Source: JAHQVI01 sp963749875
GTDB lineage: Bacteria; Pseudomonadota; Alphaproteobacteria; Rhizobiales; Rhodomicrobiaceae
Assembly (NCBI GenBank): GCA_963749875.1
Contig: CAVVOX010000004.1
Span: forward strand, 558,001-622,000
Reading direction: 5' to 3'
Length of the DNA: 64,000 nucleotides
Position numbers and translations under genes: made by a program. Each line of letters starts with the position of its first letter. Position 1 is the stretch's first letter. Below, in pieces: positions 34,976 to 44,651 of this stretch. The notes below the pieces were generated by a model. It was not told the origin of the DNA, ran no database searches, and saw only the letters and a program-made list of their open reading frames with translations.

Positions 34976-35421
34976 TCAGAAGCCCCATCAGCGTCAATCA
35001 CCGAACGTCCTGTTCATGCGCGTATTCCAGTCCAGCGGCCTCCTCCCCCGATCATGGTCCAGCCATCGCCGATAATCACGTGGAAGCTGCTTATCCGGAG
35101 CGAAAATTGCGACCCCGGAATTCACGCGTTGATCATGCTGTTGCAAAAAGACCAGAGGATTGTGAGGCTCGCAATGGCCGTGTTTGCAAAATCGGTCGTA
35201 TCTATCTATCGTGATAATGAAAACGCGGAGGCACGGTCGCTCCGAATGATTGGTGCGGCGGAGCAATTTGAGGATCCTTGTTCTATTCTTGTTCTATCGA
35301 CGATCCGGGAGTCCTCGAATCTATGTATCGGATCGTCTGTCAGGCGTTATGCGCGACAATGCGGAATGCTGCGGTGCTCATGATGAATGACAGATATAAG
35401 TCAGGCCAATAGGGGAGACAC
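34976..35421. other. divergent intergenic region with a candidate operator
   Basis: About 445 bases between the M24 gene and the ABC binding protein gene, with no supported gene. It should hold both promoters. An imperfect 17-bp palindrome, ATTGTGAGGCTCGCAAT, lies at 35159-35175 and could be a GntR- or LacI-type operator; no regulator gene is adjacent. Confidence 0.4.
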
Positions 35422-37032
35422 ATGACCGACGAGAAAGCACCCTCCGTGATCGATCAGATCGCCAACGCAGCGCGCAGCGGCCGAATCTCGCGCCGTGATT
35501 TTATGCATTACGCAATTGCGGCGGGTTTGACCGCCACAACCGCGAGCGGACTTTGGACGCGGTCGGCGATTGCCGCACCCAAGCGCGGCGGAACATTCCG
35601 CTGGGGCATCCATGACGGCAACACGTCCGACACCCATGATCCGGGCACCTATGTGACGCGGATGGGGATCTTCCTCGCCCATACCCACCGTTCCTATCTG
35701 ACGATGATCAACGGTGACGGCTCGCTCGGGCCGGACCTGGCGGACAGCTGGGAAGCCAGTTCGGATGCCTCGCAATGGACCTTCAAGCTCAACCAGAACG
35801 CCAGCTTCCACAGCGGCAAGAAGGTGACGGCCGATGACGTTATCGCCTCGCTGAACCACCACCGCGGCGAAAAGACGACCTCGGCGGCCAAGGCGCTTCT
35901 GACGGACGTGACCGATATCACCAAGGACGGTGACTATACCGTGATCGTTCAGCTCGCAGGCGGCAACGCGGACTTCCCGTGGCTGATGACCGACTATCAT
36001 ATGGCGATCTGCCCGGCCAATGACGACGGCACGATCGAGTGGAAATCGGGCGACGGCTCCGGCCCGTACAAGATCGACTCGGGCGAATTCGGCGTTCAGT
36101 TCAGCCTCAGCCGTCACGACGGCTGGCACGGCAAGGGCGCTTGGTTCGACAAGGTCAACATGATCACGCTGAACGACCCGAACGCGCGCCAGACCGCGCT
36201 GGTCACCGGCGACGTGGACTCAGTGTCGCTGATTGAGCTGAAGACGATGGCGCTGCTGAAGCGCGATCCGAACATCACGGTCTTCAACGTTCCGTCGGCC
36301 GCGGCCATCACCATGCCGATGTTCTGCGATACGCCGCCGTTCGACGATGTCAACGTGCGCAACGCGATGAAGCTGGCGATGAACCGCGACGAGATCATCG
36401 ACAAGATCACCTTCGGCGCGGCGACCAAGGCCAACGACTTCCACCACTCGCCGGCCCAGCCCTACTGGCCCGACGACATCCCGCAGCGGGAATACGACCC
36501 GGATCAGGCGAAATCGCTGCTCAAGAAAGCGGGGCACGACAGCCTTTCGGTCAGCCTTTCGACGGCCGACAGCGTCTATGCCGGGGCCGTCGACATGGCG
36601 GTGCTCTATGCCGAGCACGCCAAGCCGGCGGGCATCAACGTCAAGGTCGTGCGCGAGCCGAGTGACGGCTACTATTCCGACGTCTGGCTGGTGAAGCCGT
36701 TCACGCTGGTCTCCTGGGGCGCCCGCCCGACGCCGGACGTGATGTACACGCTGGCCTACAAAAAAGACGCCGCGTGGAATGAAAGCCACTGGAAGAATCC
36801 GCACTTCAACGAGCTGCTGCTGAAGGCGAAGGCGGAGCTCGACCAGGAGGTTCGGGCCAAGATGTATCGCGAGATGGACTTGCTGATGCGCGATGACGGC
36901 GGCACGATCATCCCGTTCTTCAACAACTTCGTGTACGCCAGTCGCTCGAATGTCGGCACGCCCGAGAAGCTCGCGCCGAGCTGGGAAAGCGACGGCGCAC
37001 GCGCGGCGAGCCGGTGGTGGTTCGCAAGCTAA
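35422..37032 (+). CDS. peptide/opine-type ABC transporter substrate-binding protein
   Basis: A 536-residue periplasmic protein of the DppA/OppA family (cluster C). The N-terminus carries a Tat signal (SRRDFMHYAIAAGLTA), so it is probably exported folded. The mature part starts with KRGGTFRWGIHD and contains the family block DLADSWEASSDASQWTFKL. It heads a four-gene transporter. A strong stem-loop follows in the 206-base gap before the permease, consistent with higher expression of the binding protein. Ligand unknown: peptides, opines, glycosides or other amines are possible. Confidence 0.9.
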   Translation: MTDEKAPSVIDQIANAARSGRISRRDFMHYAIAAGLTATTASGLWTRSAIAAPKRGGTFRWGIHDGNTSDTHDPGTYVTRMGIFLAHTHRSYLTMINGDGSLGPDLADSWEASSDASQWTFKLNQNASFHSGKKVTADDVIASLNHHRGEKTTSAAKALLTDVTDITKDGDYTVIVQLAGGNADFPWLMTDYHMAICPANDDGTIEWKSGDGSGPYKIDSGEFGVQFSLSRHDGWHGKGAWFDKVNMITLNDPNARQTALVTGDVDSVSLIELKTMALLKRDPNITVFNVPSAAAITMPMFCDTPPFDDVNVRNAMKLAMNRDEIIDKITFGAATKANDFHHSPAQPYWPDDIPQREYDPDQAKSLLKKAGHDSLSVSLSTADSVYAGAVDMAVLYAEHAKPAGINVKVVREPSDGYYSDVWLVKPFTLVSWGARPTPDVMYTLAYKKDAAWNESHWKNPHFNELLLKAKAELDQEVRAKMYREMDLLMRDDGGTIIPFFNNFVYASRSNVGTPEKLAPSWESDGARAASRWWFAS

Positions 37033-37090
37033 GTGGCGATTGGCGGTGGTCCGGCGTCGGATAATTCGGCCCGGCTACCGCCCGACTTCC

Positions 37091-37128
37091 TGCCGCAGGG
37101 TACGGTTTGCGCGCCGTTCCTTGCGGCA
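37091..37128 (+). promoter_or_regulatory. stem-loop between binding-protein and permease genes
   Basis: TGCCGCAGGG pairs with CCTTGCGGCA (one G-T wobble), with an inner ACGG/CCGT stem. There is no T run. Such hairpins behind binding-protein genes protect the upstream message and lower expression of the membrane subunits. Confidence 0.55.
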
Positions 37129-37238
37129 GATCCCGCCTCTGCCCTCGATGTCCCACAAGAAGGGCGGTATCTCAAAAATGGCTCAGAAAGGCCCTCGCTG
37201 ACCGGACGACGTCGGCGCCACAATGATGGAGAGACATA

Positions 37239-38195
37239 ATGGGGGGTATTTTCGGCCTTTTGTTCAAACGGCTTGGCTTAGGCGTTGTCACGCTGTTTGT
37301 CGTCTCTGTGCTGATTTTCTTTGCGGTGGAACTGCTGCCGGGCGACATAGCCGAGGCCGTTCTCGGCCAAAGTGCGACGCAGGAAACCGTTCAGGCCATG
37401 AGAGAGCAGCTCGGCCTCGACCGGCCGGCGCCTGTCCGGTATGTGGAATGGCTGACGGGCGCTTTGCAGGGTGATTTCGGGGTGTCGCTCGTTTCCGGCG
37501 AGCGCGTCAGCGAAGCGATCACCACCCGTTTCGAGAATACGCTCTTTCTCGCGGCATACGCCGCCGTCATTGCGGTGCCGATATCCATAGTTCTGGGTAT
37601 AATCGTCGCGCTTCTGCGTAACACCATCTTCGACAGAGTCGCCAACGTCGTGACACTAACCTCGATTTCCTCACCGGAATTTTTTCTTGGTTATATCCTC
37701 ATCCTCTATCTGGCCGTGAAGACGAGCTATTTCCCGGCCATCGCCAGCCTCAGTTCGAATATGGGCTTTTTCGAGCTGCTCCACCGAACCTTTCTGCCGG
37801 CATTGACGCTCGTCCTCGTGGTCACGGCGCATATGATGCGCATGACGCGGGCCGCGATCATCAATCTTCTGGCCTCGCCCTATATCGAGATGGCCCGACT
37901 GAAGGGCGTCCCGCCCTGGAAGGTGATCGTACGTCACGCCTTGCCGAATGCGTGGGCGCCGATCATTAATGTGGTCGCGCTCAACTTGGCCTATCTGGTC
38001 ACGGGCGTCGTGCTGGTCGAAGTTGTTTTCGTCTATCCCGGGATCGGTCAGCTCCTGGTGGATGCGGTCGCCAAGCGAGACTTCCCGATTGTGCAGGCCT
38101 GCTGTCTGATTTTCGCGGCCACTTTTATCCTGTTGAACCTTGCAGCGGATGTAGGCGCAATCCTCACAAATCCGCGTCTGCGGCATCCGAAGTAA
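37239..38195 (+). CDS. peptide-type ABC transporter permease (DppB-like)
   Basis: A 318-residue inner-membrane subunit with six helices. The N-terminal LFKRLGLGVVTLFVVSVLIFFAVELLPGD and the EAA loop (ASPYIEMARLKGVPPWKVIVRHALPNA) are typical of DppB/OppB proteins. GGAGAG lies just before the ATG. It precedes the second permease by 10 bases. Confidence 0.92.
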   Translation: MGGIFGLLFKRLGLGVVTLFVVSVLIFFAVELLPGDIAEAVLGQSATQETVQAMREQLGLDRPAPVRYVEWLTGALQGDFGVSLVSGERVSEAITTRFENTLFLAAYAAVIAVPISIVLGIIVALLRNTIFDRVANVVTLTSISSPEFFLGYILILYLAVKTSYFPAIASLSSNMGFFELLHRTFLPALTLVLVVTAHMMRMTRAAIINLLASPYIEMARLKGVPPWKVIVRHALPNAWAPIINVVALNLAYLVTGVVLVEVVFVYPGIGQLLVDAVAKRDFPIVQACCLIFAATFILLNLAADVGAILTNPRLRHPK

Positions 38196-38205
38196 GGGGG
38201 CTGTC

Positions 38206-39267
38206 ATGAGCCAATTCGTTGTCGGTTACTACGCGCTGCTCATCGGCGCCTCCTGCGTCGCGGCCTATTACCATAAGCGCCAGGCGTTCCTGCTTATATT
38301 CTCGCTGACACTTATCTCCTTCATCGTGGGGATTGTTGGCGGCGTTGCGCCGCTCCGCTTCATAACCACCGCGGCGGGGGCGCTGGCGCTCGCTGCAGGC
38401 ACGTCCTACGCATTCCGCGAATTTCTCATCATCATTTCGCCTCCGAACATAGCGAGGGAATTGCGCACGGCTCCGCTGACGGCGTCCTTCGGTATGTTCG
38501 TCATTCTGACCTATGCAATTGCGGGAATCTTTGCCCCGATAATGGCGCCTCATGGCGAAGCGGAGGTCATTGCATCCGCCTTTGCCCCGGCGGACGCAAA
38601 TATGCTGCTCGGAGCCGACCAGCTCGGCAGGGATGTTTTCAGCCGTCTGGTCTACGGCGCCAGAAACACGGTTGGCCTTGCGCTGACGGCGACGCTCCTT
38701 GCATTTCTCATGGGCGCGATCGGAGGCCTTCTGGCGGCAACGAAGGGTGGCTTTCTCGATCAACTTCTGGGCCGTACCGCCGATGTCATCATGTCTGTCC
38801 CTTCGCTGATCTTCGCACTCCTTATGCTGAGTATCTTCGGCACAGAACTGTGGGTGATCGTGATCGTTGTTGCGGTCATCTACGCGCCGCGCGTCTTCCG
38901 CCTCACCCGCGCCGTCGCCGGCAATGTCGTAGTGATGGACTATATCGAAGCGGCGAAGCTCAGGGGCGAAGGCACCGGCTATCTGATCCGTAAAGAGATT
39001 CTGCCGAACTCCACGGCTCCGCTGATCGCTGAATTCGGTCTGGAGTTCTGTTTCGTCTTCCTGCTGATCGCCGGTCTTTCATTCCTCGGTCTCGGCATTC
39101 AGCCGCCAACCGCGGACTGGGGATCGATGGTGCGCGAAAATGCGACGCTGATCTCCTTCGGCGACATCACACCTCTCATACCGGCAGCAGCGATCGCGCT
39201 TTTGACCGTCGCGGTTAATTTCGTGGTAGACTGGATGCTGTATCGCTCCTCCGGATTGAAGGACTAG
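38206..39267 (+). CDS. peptide-type ABC transporter permease (DppC-like) with extra N-terminal membrane segments
   Basis: The second permease, 353 residues, about 50 longer than usual. The DppC core is clear: LLGADQLGRDVFSRLVYGARNTV and the EAA loop (VVMDYIEAAKLRGEGTGYLIRKEILPN). The first 75 or so residues form additional hydrophobic segments (YYALLIGASCVAAYY, LLIFSLTLISFIVGIVGG) not found in the standard family. It sits 6 bases before the ATPase gene. Confidence 0.9.
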   Translation: MSQFVVGYYALLIGASCVAAYYHKRQAFLLIFSLTLISFIVGIVGGVAPLRFITTAAGALALAAGTSYAFREFLIIISPPNIARELRTAPLTASFGMFVILTYAIAGIFAPIMAPHGEAEVIASAFAPADANMLLGADQLGRDVFSRLVYGARNTVGLALTATLLAFLMGAIGGLLAATKGGFLDQLLGRTADVIMSVPSLIFALLMLSIFGTELWVIVIVVAVIYAPRVFRLTRAVAGNVVVMDYIEAAKLRGEGTGYLIRKEILPNSTAPLIAEFGLEFCFVFLLIAGLSFLGLGIQPPTADWGSMVRENATLISFGDITPLIPAAAIALLTVAVNFVVDWMLYRSSGLKD

Positions 39268-39273
39268 TGCGAG

Positions 39274-40971
39274 ATGGATAAACGCAAAGACGTTCTCCTG
39301 GAGATAAAGGATCTTCGAATCGAGGCCTATTCCGAAGAGCAATGGTTCGAGATTGTGCACGGTGTCAATTTGACGCTCCATCGCGGCGAAGTGCTGGGAC
39401 TGATCGGTGAGTCAGGAGCCGGGAAATCGACGATCGGCCTTGCGGCGATGGGCTTTGCGAGAGATGGCTGCCGCATTTCGGGCGGATCGATCGAGTTCGA
39501 CGGTATGGAGCTCACGACGACGTCGCAGGCGGATCGCCGCGCCTTGCGCGGTTCACGGATCGCTTATGTCGCCCAGTCTGCCGCGGCCTCCTTCAATCCG
39601 TCGCACAGGATTATCGATCAGCACACGGAAGCGCCAGTCCATTACCGCATGAAGAAACGGCTTGAGGCGCAGGAAGATGCGATGGAGCTGTATGAGCGAC
39701 TGCGCCTTCCCAATCCGACGGAGATCGGCTTCCGCTATCCGCATCAGGTGTCTGGCGGCCAGCTTCAGCGCGCTATGACCGCCATGGCCATGGCGTGCCG
39801 GCCCGATTTGATCATCTTCGACGAGCCGACGACCGCGCTCGACGTGACCACGCAGATCGAGGTTCTCGCCGCGATCCGTGACATCGTCGATCAGTTCAAC
39901 ACGGCAGCGATCTACATCACCCATGACCTTGCGGTGGTCGCGCAGATGGCCGACAGGATCAAGGTGCTCCTGAAGGGCGACGAGGTCGAGGAAGCAGAAA
40001 CCGACAAGATGCTTGAAGATCCGCAGGAGGATTACACCAAGAGCCTCTGGGCGGTTCGCAGCTTTCGGCGCGACCAGAAATCGCGTCCCGGCGATAACAA
40101 ACCCCTCATCTCGGTCCAGAATGTCGAAGCCTCATATGGGCCTGTGAAGGTTCTGGAAGATGTGTCCTTTGACATTTACCCCGGCATGACCGTGGCTGTC
40201 GTGGGGGAATCCGGCTCAGGCAAATCGACCGCTGCGAGATGCATTACCGGCCTGCTGCCGCCGACAAAGGGACAAATCCTTTTTGAAGGCGAAGCCCTGC
40301 CGCCAAGCTACAAGTCGCGCAGCAAGGAACAGCTCCGCCAGATCCAGATGATCTACCAGATGGCGGACACTGCCCTGAACCCGAAAGTTCAGATCGGCGA
40401 GATCATCGGGCGGCCGGCGAAGTTCTATTCCGGCTTGAGCGGCAGCGCGTTGAAGAGCCGCGTCGATGAGCTCCTCGACCTGATCGAGCTGGAGCCGTCG
40501 CAATATTACAATCGCTATCCGCCGGAGCTTTCGGGCGGTCAGAAACAGCGCATCGGAATTGCGCGGGCGCTCTCAGCGGATCCGAAATTCATCATCTGCG
40601 ACGAGGTGACAAGCGCACTCGACCAGCTCGTGGCCGAAGGCATCCTTCGCCTGCTCGACCGGCTTCAGAAGGAGTTCAACCTCGCTTATATGTTCATCAC
40701 GCATGATCTCGCGACCGTGCGGTCAATCGCCGATGAGGTCGTGGTCATGCAAAGGGGACGGGTGGTCGAGCAGGGGCCGAAAGACGAAATGTTTAAACCG
40801 CCGCATCATGCTTATACGGATCTTCTTCTGTCCTCCGTGCCTGAGATGGACCCGAACTGGCTCACGACGCTCCTGGAAGAGCGCGGCGTGGACAATGTGG
40901 GCGATGCCGCGAGCCTGTCTTTGGATAAGGCGGCGGAGCAGTCAAAAGAGGGTAAGCCTGCATCCGGTTGA
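39274..40971 (+). CDS. peptide-type ABC transporter ATPase, two domains fused (DppD-DppF)
   Basis: A 565-residue cytosolic protein with two complete ABC domains. The first has Walker A GESGAGKST, signature VSGGQLQRAM and Walker B LIIFDEPTTALD; the second has GESGSGKST, LSGGQKQRIG and FIICDEVTSALD. The Glu of the first Walker B and its counterpart in the second (DEVTSALD) look catalytic. It supplies both nucleotide sites for the two permeases, so the transporter is complete in this operon. Confidence 0.92.
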   Translation: MDKRKDVLLEIKDLRIEAYSEEQWFEIVHGVNLTLHRGEVLGLIGESGAGKSTIGLAAMGFARDGCRISGGSIEFDGMELTTTSQADRRALRGSRIAYVAQSAAASFNPSHRIIDQHTEAPVHYRMKKRLEAQEDAMELYERLRLPNPTEIGFRYPHQVSGGQLQRAMTAMAMACRPDLIIFDEPTTALDVTTQIEVLAAIRDIVDQFNTAAIYITHDLAVVAQMADRIKVLLKGDEVEEAETDKMLEDPQEDYTKSLWAVRSFRRDQKSRPGDNKPLISVQNVEASYGPVKVLEDVSFDIYPGMTVAVVGESGSGKSTAARCITGLLPPTKGQILFEGEALPPSYKSRSKEQLRQIQMIYQMADTALNPKVQIGEIIGRPAKFYSGLSGSALKSRVDELLDLIELEPSQYYNRYPPELSGGQKQRIGIARALSADPKFIICDEVTSALDQLVAEGILRLLDRLQKEFNLAYMFITHDLATVRSIADEVVVMQRGRVVEQGPKDEMFKPPHHAYTDLLLSSVPEMDPNWLTTLLEERGVDNVGDAASLSLDKAAEQSKEGKPASG

Positions 40972-41243
40972 CGGGCAAGGCGCGTTTTCTCGGACTTCAA
41001 TTGCGGCCTGACCGTTCGGCTTGGTGCCGCTCCCGCGGCGCCAGAGACGCTCCTTCAGAATCAATAGATCAATGGCAGCCCGCCGGGTGGGTGATTGCGC
41101 TACCGGCGTATCGCGACGCGCTTCGGAAATACCGCAAGGAGCTTCTTCTCGATGCTCGGCCTCGCTGCCGCTATGATCTGGCTGCACCGAAGGCCAAGGC
41201 GGCGATACGATTAAAGGCTTGATCATATCCGAGTGAAGGACAG

Positions 41244-42032
41244 ATGGACCGCGCGATGTCACAGAATCTCGAAGCGGACAGGGATCGCCTCCGCTCATCC
41301 TATCTCGATCTGATGGGCCGCAGCCTTATCGGATGTTTGAATCGAGACCCCCCTTTGCCGGGATCCGATATCCAAAACTACGACGACGAATATCGTGAGA
41401 ACGGCTGGGATTGGCCATCCGGCGCGCCCTCCATGATTGGGGGCAAGCGCATGAGGAACCTGCGCAAGGAGTGTGAGCGCGTCATCGCTGAGGGCGTCCC
41501 CGGCGACTTCATGGAAACCGGCGTTTGGCGTGGCGGCGCCTGTATCATGATGCGCGCCGTTCTATGGGCGTATGGCATTTCCGATCGCCGCGTCATTGCG
41601 GCCGATTCATTCGCCGGCCTGCCGCCGCCTTCGGAGGGTGTCGAGGCGGACGCCGATGCCTATCTGCATAATTGCGCGGAATTTTCCGTAGGCCTCGAAG
41701 AGGTCAAGGCGAGGTTTGCGCGTTACGGACTGCTGGATGATCAGGTGATCTTTCTCAAAGGCCTCTTCAAAGACACGTTGCCGTCAGCGCCGGTCCAACA
41801 GCTTGCCGTCCTGCGGCTCGACGGAGACATGTATGAGAGCACGATGGATGGATTTGTGAACTTGTATCACAAACTCTCGCCGCGTGGCTCGCTGATCGTC
41901 GATGACTATTTCCTGTTCGACGCGCATCGTAAGGCGGTCGACGAATTTCGCCAGACTCATCAAATCCACGATCCGATTGTCCGGATCGATGACTTCGGTG
42001 GCTATTGGATCAAGCAGACAATCGTCCGCTGA
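41244..42032 (+). CDS. TylF/macrocin O-methyltransferase family protein
   Basis: A 262-residue SAM-dependent methyltransferase. Family motifs are DFMETGVWRGGACIMMRAV (SAM-binding loop), AADSFAGLPPP, LAVLRLDGDMYESTMD and GSLIVDDYFLFDAH; the acidic residues in the last two bind the metal in TylF-type enzymes. An ATG five codons in (MSQNLEAD) is an alternative start. It lies between the peptide transporter and the TRAP genes with about 270 and 400 bases on either side, so its pathway is not shown by context. Sugar or small-molecule O-methylation is the family role. Confidence 0.85.
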   Translation: MDRAMSQNLEADRDRLRSSYLDLMGRSLIGCLNRDPPLPGSDIQNYDDEYRENGWDWPSGAPSMIGGKRMRNLRKECERVIAEGVPGDFMETGVWRGGACIMMRAVLWAYGISDRRVIAADSFAGLPPPSEGVEADADAYLHNCAEFSVGLEEVKARFARYGLLDDQVIFLKGLFKDTLPSAPVQQLAVLRLDGDMYESTMDGFVNLYHKLSPRGSLIVDDYFLFDAHRKAVDEFRQTHQIHDPIVRIDDFGGYWIKQTIVR

Positions 42033-42434
42033 ATCGGCCTGAGCGGATCGGCGTGGCCCGCTTAGATCTTGACCGCGTCCTCACGGACGGTGCGGGAAAT
42101 CTTCTTACGCTCCGCCTTCGAAGCCGAAATGATGTGAGAGCCTGCCATCCCGACGACGCATGAAGTCAAGACCCTGCCGTGGCGCATTAATGCGATCGCG
42201 CCGCAAACGGATGGATGCGTAAGGATTCGTTAAGCAACCGGCAATTTGCCTAATAAGAAGGCAATGGCGGCATCGAAGGTCAGATTACGTGGCGCCAGGC
42301 TTTATCAATGTGTTAAGTTCCAGTAATCAAAGGGTGGCATGGCCTCTACCCGTTTCGTTCAGGTGTGGAAGGGGAGGCTGTGTGAGGCTGTATTGTAGCC
42401 AATGTTGAGAGTAGCTCCAGGGAGGATATCTGGC
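42033..42434. other. intergenic region upstream of TRAP genes
   Basis: About 400 bases with no supported gene. A short stretch near 42064-42095 (TTAGATCTTGACCGCGTCC and a following GGACGGTGCG) recalls the shortened module B copy at 21289 but is too degenerate to call. The TRAP promoter should lie here; GGGAGGATATC precedes the dctP start. Confidence 0.4.
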
Positions 42435-43536
42435 ATGGATCGTCGGACATTTATCAAAAAGGCAGGACTTGGTGCAGGCGCGGCGGCGGCCGCGACAACG
42501 CTCGCCGCACCGGCAATTGCGCAAGCCAGAACGGAGATGGTGATCGTCTCGACCTGGCCGCGCGATTTCCCAGGGTTGGGCGTCAGCGCTCAACGGCTCG
42601 CGGCGCGCATTTCTGAGCTGACCGAGGGACGGATCAACGTCACCTATTTCGCGTCGGGCGAAAAGGTTGGCGCTTTCGACGCCTTCGATGAAGTCGCATC
42701 CGGCAACTCCCAGGCTTATAACGGCGCGGATTACTACTGGAAGGGCAAGCATCCCGGCTTGGCATATTTCACCTCCGTTCCGTTCGGCTTCGTTTACACT
42801 GAAATGGATGCCTGGATGAAATATGGCGACGGTCAGAAGCTCTATGATGAGCTGCAAGACACGTTCGGTCTTAAAGGATTCCCCTTGCGGCAATACCGGC
42901 GTGCAGATGGGCGGCTGGTTCAATAAGGAAATCGAGACCGCTGACGATCTTAAAGGCCTCAAGATGCGTATTCCGGGTCTCGGCGGCGACGTCTTGGCTA
43001 AGCTCGGTGCATCCCCCGTCGCGCTGCCCGGCAGCCAGATCTACGAAAACCTCGTTTCTGGAGCGGTCGATGCGACGGAATGGGTCGGTCCGTATAATGA
43101 TTACTTCATGAAGTTCTACGAAGCCGCCAAATATTACTACTATCCGGGTATGCATGAGCCGGGCTCGCAGCTCTCCATGGCCATGAACAAGAGCTGGTGG
43201 AGCGGTCTTTCGAAAACGGACCAGGCCATCATCGAAGCGGCGTGTAACGAGGAAAACGCCCGGCAGATGGCCGAGACGAACTTCAATAACGGCGCCTATC
43301 TGAAGCGTCTCATCGATGAGCACGGCGTCCAATTGCGTAAGTTCAGCGACGAGATCTATGACAGCTTTGGTAAGGCCGCGGAGGAAGTGTTCGCGGAAAC
43401 GCGTCAGCACAGCGATCTCGCCGCAAAGATCCACGACAGCTTTGCCAAGACGCGCGCCGAGGTCGGTAAGTGGACGGGTCTTTCCGATACGGCCTATACC
43501 TTGCAGCGCAACCGCGTGCTCGGCATCGAAAGCTAA
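42435..43536 (+). CDS. TRAP transporter substrate-binding protein DctP (frameshifted as given)
   Basis: A periplasmic TRAP binding protein of about 366 residues of the TakP (2-oxoacid) type. A Tat signal (MDRRTFIKKAGLGAGAAAAA) opens it. The frame breaks at CCCCTT (42881-42886): removing one base joins LKGFP to CGNTGVQMGGWFNKEI. The C-terminal half has PGLGGDVLAKLGASPVALPG and VDATEWVGPYNDYF, the family ligand region. Binding proteins of this type take up pyruvate and other 2-oxo acids or related organic acids; the exact ligand is not readable. Confidence 0.87.
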
Positions 43537-43563
43537 TCCTGGCGGCTTGGAGCTAAAAGGGAG

Positions 43564-44622
43564 ATGGGGCGTCAGCGCCCCCTTTCCATGTCCAGCGTTG
43601 ATCTAAACTCAGTCAATCACAGATACGGGCCACCTACGGTGACTGCGTCGTCTAAGCTTGAGCGCACGGACCTTGTCCTGATCTCATCCCGGCTCTTCGC
43701 ATGGGGTGTTATCGCGGCCGTCTTTGCTTTTCTGCTCAATAATTACCTGGATTACTGGCGTGGGTGGCCAGGCGCAGGCGACATATTCAGGGGCTCATCG
43801 GCTCTCGCCTGGCTTCAGACCGCCCTCTATGTCATCGCTCTGATGATCGCATTCGCCTATGTCATCAAGACGAAGACCAAAACCCTAAGGCCGGAATCCA
43901 ATCGGATTTATTCAATTACGGCCTATATCGTGCGGGCGGCCTTTTGGGCTGTGCTCATGATCGGTCTGGCGGACGCGATCGTCTCCTTCCTGCGCGTCGA
44001 AGACCTGCTTTCCAGCGTGTTTGGCGATCAGATTGCGACCGATCTCAGCCGGTCGAGCTTCCGCGGCATGTATGTCCACATTCCGCTTCTCGTCCTGGGG
44101 ATCATCATAGCCGTATTCCGGCGCGGCCTAGGCTTTCACTGGCTGGCGCTGCTCGTCGTCGTGGCGGAATTGCTGATTGTCTTCACACGCTTCATCTTTT
44201 CCTATGAGCAGGCCTTCATGGCCGACCTCGTGCGGTTCTGGTACGCCGCGCTCTTCCTGTTCGCGAGCGCCTACACGCTCATCGAAGACGGCCATGTCCG
44301 CGTTGACGTGCTCTATTCCTCCTTTGCCGAGCGAACAAAAGGTTACGTGAACGCGATCGGGTCCGTTCTGCTTGGCATCTCGGTCAGCAGCGTGATCATT
44401 GCGATCGGTACGGAAAGCCGCTCCGCGATCATTAACGGACCTTTGCTGCTCTTCGAGACGACGCAAACCGGCTTCGGCATGTATGTCAAATATTGGATGG
44501 CCGGCTTTCTCGGCGTCTTCGCCGTAACCATGCTTATTCAATTCGTTGGCTTTTTTCTCGAAGCCATAGCCGATATTCGCGGCGAACCAAACAAGCGCAC
44601 CGTCACAGCGATGGGCGCATAG
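43564..44622 (+). CDS. TRAP transporter small permease DctQ, enlarged
   Basis: The small membrane subunit, but 352 residues long instead of about 160-230. The DctQ core is in the C-terminal half (FTRFIFSYEQAFMADLVRFWYAALFLFASAYTLIEDGHVRVDVLY). The N-terminal half adds several hydrophobic segments (LFAWGVIAAVFAFLLNNYLDYW, ALYVIALMIAFAYVI, AAFWAVLMIGLADAIVSF). A Met at 43588 is an alternative start. Enlarged DctQ proteins do occur with TakP-like binding proteins. Confidence 0.85.
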   Translation: MGRQRPLSMSSVDLNSVNHRYGPPTVTASSKLERTDLVLISSRLFAWGVIAAVFAFLLNNYLDYWRGWPGAGDIFRGSSALAWLQTALYVIALMIAFAYVIKTKTKTLRPESNRIYSITAYIVRAAFWAVLMIGLADAIVSFLRVEDLLSSVFGDQIATDLSRSSFRGMYVHIPLLVLGIIIAVFRRGLGFHWLALLVVVAELLIVFTRFIFSYEQAFMADLVRFWYAALFLFASAYTLIEDGHVRVDVLYSSFAERTKGYVNAIGSVLLGISVSSVIIAIGTESRSAIINGPLLLFETTQTGFGMYVKYWMAGFLGVFAVTMLIQFVGFFLEAIADIRGEPNKRTVTAMGA

Positions 44623-44651
44623 GGGAAACCTACGGGGGCTATCGGAGATAA

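Noticed and set aside
40972..41243. An 84-codon frame between the ABC ATPase and the methyltransferase
   Set aside because: No recognisable domain, no convincing ribosome site, and it overlaps the end of the ATPase gene; not enough to call.
42064..42095. A seventh copy of repeat module B
   Set aside because: Only short stretches recall the deleted copy at 21289; borders and hairpin are too degraded to support a call.
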